17,119 nt of DNA from Thermocaproicibacter sp041859875 (GCA_041859875.1 JBFLFY010000033.1:1-17119), one strand, 5' to 3'. Numbered from the stretch's first letter, positions 8,801 to 17,016 are shown. The notes: generated from the letters alone by a model not told the origin. Translations and numbers: made by a program.

Positions 8801-11086
8801 CTCTGTCAAATCGCGGGCAAGCTTTGCGGCACGCTGGCGGCTGTCCGAGAACAGCAGTTCTTTTCTGCCTTGGTTCGGAAATCTTACTGGGTCGCTGTCT
8901 TTTCCCGGGACAGGCGGTTCTGCACTGAATTGTGCCTTGATGAGATTAAAAAAAGGTTCATTCCCTTTTGTCGCAAAAGAGGTCGGAACCCTGTATTTGA
9001 AATCGCGACCGCATTTAGGGCATTTACTAAAAGTAAGTAAGTTTGGTCGTCCTTTGCTTTCATGCAGACAATAATACAATTTTCGAAGGCCTGGTTTTCC
9101 CTCAGGGATATCGTCGGCATCATCAAATTCCAAATAGCCGCTGCGCGTATCAAGGTAGCAGGGCCTTGCAGGGTACTTACCACCCCCGATATGAATATTA
9201 TTGTCTGGGGGAAGATATAGATGGACTTCGACGACTTCGTTTTCTGTCTTTTGATTCTTTATAATGGAGCCTTGATCGTGCCACAAATACGTTTTTTCTC
9301 CATGCTCGATATCTTCACGAAGAACATACCCTTTCAGAAAAAGCGCGCCGCAGCGGCGATCATTGAGCAATTCGTAAACCATATTTCCACAATCCGGACA
9401 GGTTAATCTATCGTTATGAATAAAGATATTTCCAAGTGAAATTTTTCCGTTGGGGTGGGGATTCTTGCAACAGTCACCTGTGCAGGCACATACACCTTCA
9501 ATTCCACGAAACAAAAGATGCATTCGTACTGGAAATAGCACGCTCCCATCCGTATTTACGGCAAGTGGTGCAATTTCCAGCAAGGCGCTCACAGCCTGCT
9601 GGCTCTGCTCTATCGAAAGTCCTGAAAATATGGCTGAGGCAAGGGCGTCAAGAGCATTTGCTTTGCCACGGCATAGCGTAAGCATCTTATGAAATGGTTC
9701 ATATTCCGCAAGATGGTCGTACATCCAACTGGCTGCAGTTGAAAGGGTATGGAACGGAGCAGCCGAATTGGAAATACCAATCCAAAATTTGTTTAGTTCC
9801 GCAAGGCGCTCTGCTTCCGTGCCTTCCATATGTTCCAGATTGCAGGAAAGAAATTTTTCGCCTGGTATGCTGTATTTCATATTGTTGCTGAGCTGCTCCG
9901 GATTCCCTGTTATGTACTCAAAAGTAGCCTCTTCTGCAGCGGTCAGTTGCTGTGCAAACTGATGTGCCCCATTCTTCTGCTCCTGCGTAGAGTCTGGGAT
10001 ACTTGCTGTCGTAAGAATGAACTGTACTTTTTCCCTACCTACGCCAAGCCGGTACATCATTCGACGGAGAAGCAGTGCTACTTCACCGCCGGAAGCCCCG
10101 CGGTACATATGCGCCTCATCGATAACGAAAAGCAAGCGGTTTTCTGGGCTGCTCTCAAGCCACTTCTTTGTGTCCTCCCATATATTTTTTTCGATTGGCC
10201 TCATAAGCATATATTCCAACATGGAATAGTTTGTAATTAGAATATCTGGGCAGTTATTCTGTATCTCAAAGCGGGTAATCAGCTCAGCATCCTCCGAATC
10301 TGGTGTATAAATGCCTTGTCGTACTCTTTGCAGAAAACTGCTCAGGTTTTCTTTTGCAGGAATCCTTCCTTTTTCTAAAAGTTCGAAATAAAGTTCTTGA
10401 TCTTTTTCGTCGGCCGGTTTCATGAATTTTGCCAGTGTTCTCGATAAATCGTGGTCTTGCTTTGAATCAGGATGGCCCGGGTAAGGCGTCCGGCCGGTGT
10501 ACATGCCGAACCGTGGTCTGCGACTACTTTGTGAAGAAGCAGATCGGAAAATTCGTGCGAAATTTCCCTTGGGGTCACCGAAAATACGGCGAAGACGGCT
10601 GATCTGGTCGGAAACGAGTGCATTCATTGGGTACATGATGATAACACGTACACCGGGCATTTCCCAAGTCTCTGGAGTTTCATGTGCGTCCTTTACCAGT
10701 TGTGCGATAATTGGCCACAAAAAGCACTCCGTTTTACCGGAACCAGTGCCGGTGTAAACGAATACATCTTTTCCTGCTTCGGCAGCCCGTAGGGCTTTTA
10801 TCTGATGCTCATATGGCGTTTTGTAAACGCCAAGATTTTTCTCAGCGAGTTGGGTAAAAAAGTCACTTTCCCATTTTGGCAGACCGATGCTTCCAAAACC
10901 TTCCGTCCATTTACGGTAAACAGGAGAGGCTTCCAAATAAGGTTTCTGGCGAATATTCCCTTCCTTCCTTAGTTCACCAGAAACGGCATCCGCAAGAAAA
11001 GGGATTTTACCGAAATACTGTGTCTTTAAGTAGTCTTCAAGACTTTTACAAATAATGTGGTAAACACCTTCAGCGCCATGCTCCAT
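5789..11086 (-). CDS. druE: Very large DEAD/DEAH-box helicase with DUF1998-type C-terminus, DruE-like
   Basis: The protein has 1765 residues from the ATG at 11086, chosen because GAGGAGG lies 6 bases upstream; a frame opening at 11125 lacks this. The first RecA-like domain has GTGSGKTE (113-120), DEAH (323-326) in DEAHMYRGASGGEVALLLRR, and LTTASI (358-363). The second RecA-like domain has TTTMEVGIDIGSL (about 1113-1125) and QQRAGRAGRRG (1141-1151). Between and after them lie many probable zinc-binding Cys pairs: 533-540, 563/566/579, 689/692, 998/1001, 1013/1016, 1386/1389, 1403/1406 and 1492/1495. The C-terminus carries a four-Cys cluster at 1638, 1640, 1644 and 1647 and LYDSLSSGAGY, as in DUF1998/MrfA-type helicases. 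Size, order of parts and operon context fit DruE, the helicase shared by Druantia types. DISARM DrmA is less likely on size. The start overlaps the upstream gene by 17 bases. Confidence 0.72.
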   Translation of the reverse strand: MEHGAEGVYHIICKSLEDYLKTQYFGKIPFLADAVSGELRKEGNIRQKPYLEASPVYRKWTEGFGSIGLPKWESDFFTQLAEKNLGVYKTPYEHQIKALRAAEAGKDVFVYTGTGSGKTECFLWPIIAQLVKDAHETPETWEMPGVRVIIMYPMNALVSDQISRLRRIFGDPKGNFARIFRSASSQSSRRPRFGMYTGRTPYPGHPDSKQDHDLSRTLAKFMKPADEKDQELYFELLEKGRIPAKENLSSFLQRVRQGIYTPDSEDAELITRFEIQNNCPDILITNYSMLEYMLMRPIEKNIWEDTKKWLESSPENRLLFVIDEAHMYRGASGGEVALLLRRMMYRLGVGREKVQFILTTASIPDSTQEQKNGAHQFAQQLTAAEEATFEYITGNPEQLSNNMKYSIPGEKFLSCNLEHMEGTEAERLAELNKFWIGISNSAAPFHTLSTAASWMYDHLAEYEPFHKMLTLCRGKANALDALASAIFSGLSIEQSQQAVSALLEIAPLAVNTDGSVLFPVRMHLLFRGIEGVCACTGDCCKNPHPNGKISLGNIFIHNDRLTCPDCGNMVYELLNDRRCGALFLKGYVLREDIEHGEKTYLWHDQGSIIKNQKTENEVVEVHLYLPPDNNIHIGGGKYPARPCYLDTRSGYLEFDDADDIPEGKPGLRKLYYCLHESKGRPNLLTFSKCPKCGRDFKYRVPTSFATKGNEPFFNLIKAQFSAEPPVPGKDSDPVRFPNQGRKELLFSDSRQRAAKLARDLTEASEETAVRQLFMLAARNAEKEDDEVSLDGIYGYFVLEAIKHHIVFSDWQGFNGNTKKVQQQKAIADKNGRHFRPRLTFSDAPRQMQKWLLRLFCGGFNTLEDMGLCWLQPTDDALYEIIEETDCPQDDALELFHTFLLYAFDQYALGDTISNSIREEIAPPYGGFGLPRKDYFFQKARAVMGWKKSSREAARWEETFQKILLRQQRDQAGNLSENYYIKLDSIKPCTGPKHLWYRCEQCGLITPFLLKKRCPVCAAKNVVLVAQHDFELLSFWRGPVEAVWKDPDKPIRLIDTEEHTAQLSYKDQRDEMWSKTEQYEMRFQDLVGTPEEEDSANEKDSPLNQPPVDILSSTTTMEVGIDIGSLVAIGLRNIPPTRENYQQRAGRAGRRGTGLSTIVTYCQDGPYDNRYFSNPEPMLCGDARTPWIDIFSEKLLRRHLSMLMLQKYLESASTSMDEISAIDFLDNHLNQFLDFAKCCPLECSSVLLPKEKQAVLSEFLPDLEKRLCKLKIKREQHAELYATDLYNRKSRCTERKEKKLLDALYEEGIIPTYSFPKDVVSAYVTQKYRPQRALNIAISEYSPGRTIVVDKQTYQIGGLYAPGAEYRKDFTQRYFDDKNYNVELVQCPNCDWFGVKQDLKQNVCPFCGGNLSDKDQLHNMIRPWGFAPLNAQPVSSEQLMEQYSSATPPMYSDLPEGDMESVSECRHIRKAVRPDQNIIMLNRGPLNKGFVLCPDCGAMMPGNDPQKALNDVKQPYFSKYSCKHPKAEVVNLGFQFKTDMLVLEFSLDPVKISTDLKESLWLKRASISLSEALHLTAGSMLDVELSELEAGSRIRKTKGECFVDVYLYDSLSSGAGYSAHAAEDLPGLLHQTIRLLEGCTCERACFNCLKRYGNQRLHDSLDRHAAAELLRWGMNGKIKCGYSPEEQTNLLNPLTEILNEYEIQSKVDTNGILLNRRGIKKGLVIYPAMWAEPQNTFNQFYVSDFAVKEARPYAVDKIRNQFNGIP

Positions 11087-12128
11087 TTTTATCCTCCTCA
11101 AAATGATAGCCGAGTTGGGAAGCAAGTTTTCGAAATGCCGGATATACTTCCCCCGCCATAACGCGGTTTACTTTTAAATAGAATTTTGCATTTTTCGAAG
11201 CATCAACACCAAACTCTTTGAAATCTAACGGCCAACTGTACAGCTCAAAGAAATTCTGTTCTGGCGGCGGCAGTAGATATTGGAGCTTAATTTTTTTCGC
11301 ACCGCCAATGTCTTCTGTATAAATACGTGGCGAAGTCCCGTTTTCCTGCATGACTGCGGCTGCAATCCGACAATATTCGAGATGATCCGTTTGCCAACTG
11401 GGCAAAGTATCTGACATCTGCATTACACCGTTAGAAAAACAATACAAGTGATATTCCCGTAAAGGTACACTATTTGTGCGGGCAAGAGAAACTGCTCCAT
11501 CAGTGTCTGGCTGAGATTTCCACCACTTAGTCCCTATACAAATATTTTTTTGCATGAATTCAAATGAATTCCAGTTCTCTATGACATGAAAGCTTTGCCT
11601 TGCCTGAAAATTTTTCCACCATTCTCGAATTGGAAAAGGCAGGCAATGGAACATCTCTTCCAGAAATATGGAATTTGTTACAGCGCTGCCATCACCAATG
11701 CAATACGGCCCAAGGCCACTCATTTTGCAAGAAAGCCCCGCTGGAATTCCACGCAAAAAGTAACAGCCATCTACATTAGCCTGCATAAAAACGGGAGCTC
11801 CAATACGGCATGCTTTTTCATAAAAATATCCGGTCTTTTTATATTGTTGATAGATTTCCTCCGTTAAGTTTAATAAAGCCACGTGGGGAAACTGGTACCC
11901 TACATCTGGGCTCATTTGTAGGAACGCTTCTAGGCAGTTTTGAATTGTAGTTTTCATATGTTCAGTGGATACTGTGTTCTGCAGTTCATTGTCCCACAAG
12001 CATGCGAGTGCCCATCTTCCTGCCACACTGTAGAACAGCCTTGCTTTCATTAATTCATCGGATTCGTTTACAAATGGATTAATATTCAGTTCCTGCGCAA
12101 TTTTGCACAGCCTTTTTTCGAATAACAT
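11070..12128 (-). CDS. Uncharacterised 352-aa protein of the Druantia-like operon
   Basis: I do not recognise this protein. It starts MLFEKRLCKIAQELNINPF, 6 bp after the stop of the 910-aa gene. Only a GGGG lies upstream, so translation is probably coupled. It ends 17 bases inside the helicase gene. It has no signal peptide, no membrane segment and no nucleotide-binding motif. It is rich in Trp, Tyr, Phe and Cys, with a Gly-rich stretch (AGLSCKMSGLGPYCIGDGS) in the middle, and ends in a polar tail (HFEEDKNGAWR). By position, immediately before druE, it corresponds to DruD of Druantia type I or DruG of type II. That is inference from gene order only. Tight coupling to the helicase suggests a stoichiometric partner. 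Confidence 0.85.
   Translation of the reverse strand: MLFEKRLCKIAQELNINPFVNESDELMKARLFYSVAGRWALACLWDNELQNTVSTEHMKTTIQNCLEAFLQMSPDVGYQFPHVALLNLTEEIYQQYKKTGYFYEKACRIGAPVFMQANVDGCYFLRGIPAGLSCKMSGLGPYCIGDGSAVTNSIFLEEMFHCLPFPIREWWKNFQARQSFHVIENWNSFEFMQKNICIGTKWWKSQPDTDGAVSLARTNSVPLREYHLYCFSNGVMQMSDTLPSWQTDHLEYCRIAAAVMQENGTSPRIYTEDIGGAKKIKLQYLLPPPEQNFFELYSWPLDFKEFGVDASKNAKFYLKVNRVMAGEVYPAFRKLASQLGYHFEEDKNGAWR
11093..11099 (-). promoter_or_regulatory. Ribosome binding site that decides the helicase start
   Basis: Minus-strand GAGGAGG is followed by the 6-base spacer ATAAAA and the ATG at 11086. This places translation start 13 codons inside the longest open frame and sits within the 3' end of the upstream gene. 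Confidence 0.85.
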
Positions 12129-12134
12129 TTTCAG

Positions 12135-14867
12135 CTACCCCAGCAGTGTTAAAAGATATTTTTGTTCATCTTCGCCCAGCCGTTTGGAATTTCTGATCTC
12201 GTCCGCCGCTTTTTGCCCATGATCGATGATTTTTGCAAGCGGTAAAATGCAGAGTAAGAATTCGTAGAAATCAGCTGGCTTTTCCAGAAAATTTTCAAAA
12301 CGTCGAAATAGCCGGTTTGCTTGTGTCTTCAGCAAACCAGTTGGCTTTAAAAACGACATACGATACATACCTTCACCGTTTCCCTTCAGTTTAGGGAACT
12401 GGCCGTTCCAAACAGAACCGATTTTCGGCTCCTGTGGGACTGTACAAATAAAGAAATCCGTGAAAACCGGAAGCATGTACTGATACAGGCTTTTTGGTTC
12501 AATCGTCAAGTCTTCTGAAAACGGTGTAGCAAAAAGGAACAGCTTTTTACTACTCAGAGCAAGAGATGGCATCCGTTCCATCCACTCTCCACAAAAAGGA
12601 TTTTCCACAAGTACAACTTGGGAATTGCTTGTCACTGCTTGGTTTGCAATCTCTTGATTCCACTCTCCATTGCAGGTTAACCGTGCTGCCATGTGCCCGT
12701 TAGTTCCGCATGAAATGGAGTCCGCAAGTTGAGCGGCAGCCGGGCCTGCAAGCAAAAGTGGTATATGCTCACAATAAGCACTTAAAAGCCAAGTTGCCAC
12801 TGCATCTGCATAACTTTCCCCGACGCCGGAATCTTCTATGTTGTCACGGACTATATTCAGCAGAACAGAGATGGAAACCTTTTCTTCAGCTAAGCCATCT
12901 TTTATTCGTAGACCATCGTGGAATGTGGCGCTTACGCTCTGTTTCCCATTTTTTATTATTGTAGTTTCAGATTGAGGGAAGTACACAGAAAGTTCTGCAA
13001 GAAAGCCAGCGGTGTCTTTTCGTGCTTCACAGATTTTTTGGCGCACTTCATGGAGCGTGTCTTCACCAAGCTGCCTTTTAGAGTCAATCTCTTGTTCCAA
13101 AGCGGTTAACTCACTCTGCTTTGCCCTGATTTCCTTTGAGAGCTTTTCCCGCTCCTGTTGTATACCTTGAAGCAATACTGACTGAGCAGTAAACTGCTCG
13201 CCGACTGCTTTCAATTTTTCAGTATTTTCCTTTTCCCATCTTTCTTGAACGATAGTTTTATATTTTTTGAGGAGTGATGGGTTACGTTCCACCAAAGTGG
13301 AAACCAGTTGGGTGTCCTCGTCTGTACCGGATAAATATTGCTCGGAACAGTTTAAAAATTGATCCAAGCATTCCTTTGCTTTTCTTTCATCATAACCACA
13401 CTCGGAAGCAATCTTTCTACAGATAGGCTCAATACACTCTGCATTAATAAAGCCGCGAAATGCCTGCCAGTTTTGTCGACCCGAAATGATATTTTTCAGC
13501 TTCGTCTCCGTCGCGTATTCGCGTACGAAGTGCGCCGTAACCTCATGCGGCGTACAGAGAAGCATCCGCTTTTGCGGTTCACCGAGTTCCAGCTTTGCAT
13601 AAAAAATCCGAATTTCACTTTCAAAATTGAAGAACGGGACGGCAAGCAGATCTTTCTTTTCAATGGAATATTGCTCCAAACTGACGATGGTCGGGTCGAT
13701 GTGAATTAAATCATTTTCCTTTTTCAAAGTTTCTTTCGGACAATACAGCGTTTCCACAGTGCCGTCATCCCGATGGGAGAGCACATACAAATATTGCCCG
13801 TTTTCCCAAAAATGAAACCACTGAAAACCGTTTTTCAAGTTTTGCAGGGCTTCGCCGCTGTCGTGCGCGTGCAAATCGATTAGTTCTATAGGCCTTCTAT
13901 CACTTTTAAAAATGATGTTTGCTTCATCTTTTTCCGGATCCTGTTGTTTCGGTTTTGCAAACCAATCATAAATTTGTGCCGTACCAGCGTCCAGTCCATC
14001 AAAATGCTCCATCTGGAAAGAAAATTGATCTCTATTATCAAAGCGTTTTTCTCTGTCGTTATCACTAGAAAAGCGGATGAGGCGATTTCCGTCAAAATCT
14101 GCAACACGCTGAAGATATCTTCGTACATTGTTTCCTTCCAGCAAAAATAGGGAAGTCTTTTCGATGGTTTCATTAGATTCATTATTTGCCAACAATTTTC
14201 TTTCTTGCTTCATCTGATCGATTTCAGTTTTTAAATCTCCATTGCTTTTTAAGAGCTTCCCAATTTCCTCATTTAAAGATTTAATTGTATCTGCTTGTTC
14301 CTTTACCTTTTGGGTTCTGTTTTCTAGCATGCTTTTTTCCTGGTTCAGCTTCTTAATGACTTTTTCCTGTTCCTGCTGCGTTTGTTTTGCCTCTGTAAGC
14401 TTCTCCTCAAGTTTCTGTTTTTCTGCTTCCAGTTCGGTTATTTTCATAGGAATCTGATTCTTCTGCGTTTTCTCTTGGAAAAGCTTTTGTAGCCTTTGAC
14501 TAATTTCTTCGCAGGCAGATAAATCATTCTTTATTAAGAAACAAGCAAAATAGCCAATAGCATTTTGGCCATTAATTTTCTCGGCAATATTGTCATATTG
14601 TATTTTGTCCGTATTCTCTTTGCTACACCCAAATTCGTCTTTGACCAGGTGAAGAAATTTGTTTGAAACATCTGCGTTTAACGAAGATGTCAAGGTATTT
14701 AAAGCACCACCGATCCGTTTTTCTTGTAAATACACGCGAATCGTGTGGACAGCAGACAACCTGTCCTTGCACCTTAAAGTATGTATGATGGCATCTTGCT
14801 TTCCGCTATTCACTACATATTCCAATAGTTTTCTGTAAAGCTCGTTGTAATTTTCCGATTTATTCAA
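12135..14867 (-). CDS. 910-aa coiled-coil protein with degenerate P-loop/AAA-like C-terminal domain
   Basis: The start is TTG at 14867, with GAGGAG at 14882-14877 and no competing ATG nearby. Residues 140-235 form a long heptad-rich coiled coil (ELEAEKQKLEEKLTEAK and onwards), and a second one spans about 543-605. Between them is a globular region with no motif I recognise. The C-terminal part resembles an AAA+/McrB-like fold whose active site has decayed. LLLAGPAAAQLADSIS (704-719) sits where a Walker A would be but lacks GKT/S. VVLVENP (751-757) sits where a Walker B would be. KKLFLFATPFSED (about 774-786) resembles a sensor 1 strand. The domain reading is an inference from pattern. The protein probably has a structural or scaffold role in the Druantia-like complex and would correspond by position to DruC (type I) or DruF (type II). 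Confidence 0.88.
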   Translation of the reverse strand: MNKSENYNELYRKLLEYVVNSGKQDAIIHTLRCKDRLSAVHTIRVYLQEKRIGGALNTLTSSLNADVSNKFLHLVKDEFGCSKENTDKIQYDNIAEKINGQNAIGYFACFLIKNDLSACEEISQRLQKLFQEKTQKNQIPMKITELEAEKQKLEEKLTEAKQTQQEQEKVIKKLNQEKSMLENRTQKVKEQADTIKSLNEEIGKLLKSNGDLKTEIDQMKQERKLLANNESNETIEKTSLFLLEGNNVRRYLQRVADFDGNRLIRFSSDNDREKRFDNRDQFSFQMEHFDGLDAGTAQIYDWFAKPKQQDPEKDEANIIFKSDRRPIELIDLHAHDSGEALQNLKNGFQWFHFWENGQYLYVLSHRDDGTVETLYCPKETLKKENDLIHIDPTIVSLEQYSIEKKDLLAVPFFNFESEIRIFYAKLELGEPQKRMLLCTPHEVTAHFVREYATETKLKNIISGRQNWQAFRGFINAECIEPICRKIASECGYDERKAKECLDQFLNCSEQYLSGTDEDTQLVSTLVERNPSLLKKYKTIVQERWEKENTEKLKAVGEQFTAQSVLLQGIQQEREKLSKEIRAKQSELTALEQEIDSKRQLGEDTLHEVRQKICEARKDTAGFLAELSVYFPQSETTIIKNGKQSVSATFHDGLRIKDGLAEEKVSISVLLNIVRDNIEDSGVGESYADAVATWLLSAYCEHIPLLLAGPAAAQLADSISCGTNGHMAARLTCNGEWNQEIANQAVTSNSQVVLVENPFCGEWMERMPSLALSSKKLFLFATPFSEDLTIEPKSLYQYMLPVFTDFFICTVPQEPKIGSVWNGQFPKLKGNGEGMYRMSFLKPTGLLKTQANRLFRRFENFLEKPADFYEFLLCILPLAKIIDHGQKAADEIRNSKRLGEDEQKYLLTLLG

Positions 14868-14873
14868 AACTTT

Positions 14874-16505
14874 TCACTCCTCAAAAATGCTTTTTAGCAG
14901 TGCAAGTGCATCTTCCGGAATTGACTGCTTTCGCACTGCGGCGTAAAGCCATCCTTTTGTTCGTGGATAGTTTGCCATGTTGATCGCAATGCAGCCAATG
15001 GCATGCGGCAAAAACACATTTTTTCCTTTGCATCGTCTGAGCCTTATCAATAATTCCATATCTTGCATGTGCGAATTGCATAAGACATTTTCCGATGCTT
15101 TGTACTGAAAACGGATTTCACGGATGCAATCAAGGCCCTGATACACCCGGATCCTCCAACCATAGTGGACTGAAAAGTACCCAGTCTCAGTTCCGCTTTT
15201 AATTTCAATCTGCCCTACAGGAAAACCGTCTTCCAATATTTCTACAAAGCCATTAAATGATGCAAAAACAGAAATTTTGCCGCCAGACGGAAGCGAAAAG
15301 TAATCATCATCTGTCAAAGCTAAGCCGCCTTGATTCAGCACACGAATCTCCGGCTTTTTTGCTCTTTCCTGCAATGGATCTTTCAGCAGATACGCATATT
15401 GAAAGATTTTATTTCTACGGCTCCACACAAGAGGTATGCAAGTTGCACCACAGTCCGGCAAATCAACAAATTGTAGTTTCTTTGTCTGATCTTCAGGGAC
15501 ATCCTCTATTCCTGCTTTTGACACACCAAAAAAAATTTCCTCGCGTTCCGTTTGCTCCCCATAACGGAGCAACGATAGTCCTTTTCCCGTATACAGGATG
15601 ATGTGCTCTGAAAGATATTGCGTGCAGACCGGCCAGAGAAGAGTAAACCTCTCTGGGCTTCCGGTCAGGAAGAGCCGATAATCACGAAAAAAATCGGCTG
15701 CACTTTGGTTGGCGACGTTAGCGATGATTTGATATAAGTGCCACTCGGTAGGAATCCCTAACCGTGTATTTTCGCAAATACGTACATCATTGCTTTCATC
15801 ATTGCTTTGTGGAATCTGTCCTTTTGTAAAAAGCCAGTATTCATGACCCGATTCCACGCAGGCACCATCCGGAATTCGTTTGCCAGATTTTCCATCAAAA
15901 ACTGTTCCGCGAGGATTAATTCCGCAAATTTCTTTTCCCCAGGTAAAGGAAAAGTTACGCTCAATTTCGTTCGATTCCGTATTTAAGTATTCCAGCATAT
16001 ATTTTTTGCTGCATTCCGAACCAATCTTTATATGTGTGATCGGCACTTGGCCAAAGTTTTCTGGCCTAATCCAGTAAGTCTTCAGGATACGGCCTGTTTC
16101 AGTCAAAATACGAACTTTCATATTCTGATATTTTTGGAAGGATTTTTCGTCAATCCGGAAGAATCCGATTTCAAACCAGATTTCCTTTTGATCAGTTTTC
16201 AGATAGAGCGGCAGAGAGCGGCAGTTGTCTCGTATTTCCTGACACTCCTGCTCATAGGATACAGAATTATTTCCTACCTTATCCGGACAGGAACAGTTTT
16301 TGTCATGTTCATGCCGAAAATGGCGCTCCGGAATACCTTCTCTTGTTAAAGAAACATAATCTTCGCAAAGCGAACAGCGAAAACGCCTTACACTGGCGCT
16401 TATCGTTCCAGAATATTTTTCTTTTGCTTCATCGATGGTAATAGGCGTATATGTATTATTATTCCATTCTTCCACATGAGTCAGGGAAGGCTGCCGCTTG
16501 TTCAT
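14874..16505 (-). CDS. 543-aa protein with N-terminal CoiA-like Cys/His motif, first gene of the Druantia-like operon
   Basis: The ATG at 16505 is preceded by GAGG with an 8-base spacer. The N-terminus carries a probable zinc site: Cys44-x2-Cys47, then His62-Phe-Arg-His65-x-His67, then Cys71-x-Cys73. The CxxC followed by HFRH is the pattern of the N-terminal domain of CoiA-like proteins and related DNA-associated domains. The rest is beta-rich, with several ASFNGFVEILEDG- and YGWRIRVYQG-like strands, and no recognisable enzyme motif. No membrane segment or signal peptide is seen. The gene ends 6 bp before the next start and supplies that gene's ribosome binding site within its last codons. 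By order it would be the counterpart of DruB. Its job may be DNA or end recognition, but that is speculative. Confidence 0.88.
   Translation of the reverse strand: MNKRQPSLTHVEEWNNNTYTPITIDEAKEKYSGTISASVRRFRCSLCEDYVSLTREGIPERHFRHEHDKNCSCPDKVGNNSVSYEQECQEIRDNCRSLPLYLKTDQKEIWFEIGFFRIDEKSFQKYQNMKVRILTETGRILKTYWIRPENFGQVPITHIKIGSECSKKYMLEYLNTESNEIERNFSFTWGKEICGINPRGTVFDGKSGKRIPDGACVESGHEYWLFTKGQIPQSNDESNDVRICENTRLGIPTEWHLYQIIANVANQSAADFFRDYRLFLTGSPERFTLLWPVCTQYLSEHIILYTGKGLSLLRYGEQTEREEIFFGVSKAGIEDVPEDQTKKLQFVDLPDCGATCIPLVWSRRNKIFQYAYLLKDPLQERAKKPEIRVLNQGGLALTDDDYFSLPSGGKISVFASFNGFVEILEDGFPVGQIEIKSGTETGYFSVHYGWRIRVYQGLDCIREIRFQYKASENVLCNSHMQDMELLIRLRRCKGKNVFLPHAIGCIAINMANYPRTKGWLYAAVRKQSIPEDALALLKSIFEE
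14877..14882 (-). promoter_or_regulatory. Ribosome binding site supporting the TTG start of the 910-aa gene
   Basis: Minus-strand GAGGAG, inside the last two codons of the upstream gene, is followed by a 9-base spacer and TTG at 14867. This couples translation of the two genes. Confidence 0.75.
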
Positions 16506-16534
16506 ACCGTTCGCCTCAATATTGCTGGAATTTT

Positions 16535-16545
16535 GTTAGTCTAAC
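16535..16545. promoter_or_regulatory. Candidate operator palindrome in the 5' leader of the operon
   Basis: GTTAG-T-CTAAC is a perfect 5-1-5 palindrome between the predicted transcription start and the first gene. Half of it recurs in the AGTCTAACTGC copy at 16636-16646, upstream of the promoter. This spacing would suit a regulator binding on both sides of the promoter. Confidence 0.3.
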
Positions 16546-16564
16546 TGCTTATTTCTCGCAATGG

Positions 16565-16586
16565 TGGCCAGTTAATTATTCGGCCA
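16565..16586. promoter_or_regulatory. Inverted repeat straddling the -10 box
   Basis: TGGCC at 16565-16569 and GGCCA at 16582-16586 are inverted copies enclosing the proposed -10 at 16575-16580. A repressor bound here would cover the promoter. The arms are short, so chance is possible. Confidence 0.3.
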
Positions 16587-16603
16587 TACAAAATATCTTG
16601 CAA
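16575..16603 (-). promoter_or_regulatory. Sigma-A-like promoter of the Druantia-like operon
   Basis: On the minus strand a -35 TTGCAA (16603-16598) and a -10 AATAAT (16580-16575) are separated by exactly 17 bases. The -10 lies 70 bases upstream of the ATG at 16505, which leaves a short leader containing the GTTAGTCTAAC palindrome. Confidence 0.55.
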
Positions 16604-17016
16604 AGCACACCGTTGTTGCAAAAATAGATTTCAAAAGTCTAACTGCCCATAAACTTCGGCATATTGCTGCTACACCAATGCAAGAAAGTACTTGACTATT
16701 ACCGACTAAAATGCACTCGTTATTTTCAGAAGATTGCTACGGCTAAGCAGAATATCATAGCTGCACTATTACAAATGTGTCATTGTTGATATTTGAAGCT
16801 TCCCATAATACTTTGATTTATTGCAGGCCGACATAACTATGTAAATGAGGGACTTTATTACCTATTTTCCTTCATTATACGGCAAAAAATTACCAGATTC
16901 AAACATTACCTTGTTTTTTTGGATTTCATTCCATCTTTCAGCGGCGGGGTCAGGATGCTCACTGCATATCCTTTTCCTGTGTGCTTACTCCTATAGTTCC
17001 CGGCCATGACTTGCCC

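Noticed and set aside
8077..9183. Long antisense frames across the helicase gene
   Set aside because: They are shadows of a single well-supported 1765-residue coding frame with ordered helicase motifs.
11087..11125. Helicase start at the upstream ATG at 11125
   Set aside because: It would add 13 residues and overlap the previous gene by 56 bases, while GAGGAGG sits at the right distance from the ATG at 11086.
16906..17007. 33-aa minus-strand ORF MAGNYRSKHTGKGY and onwards as a leader peptide gene
   Set aside because: No Shine-Dalgarno sequence, no known family, and the opposite strand is also open.
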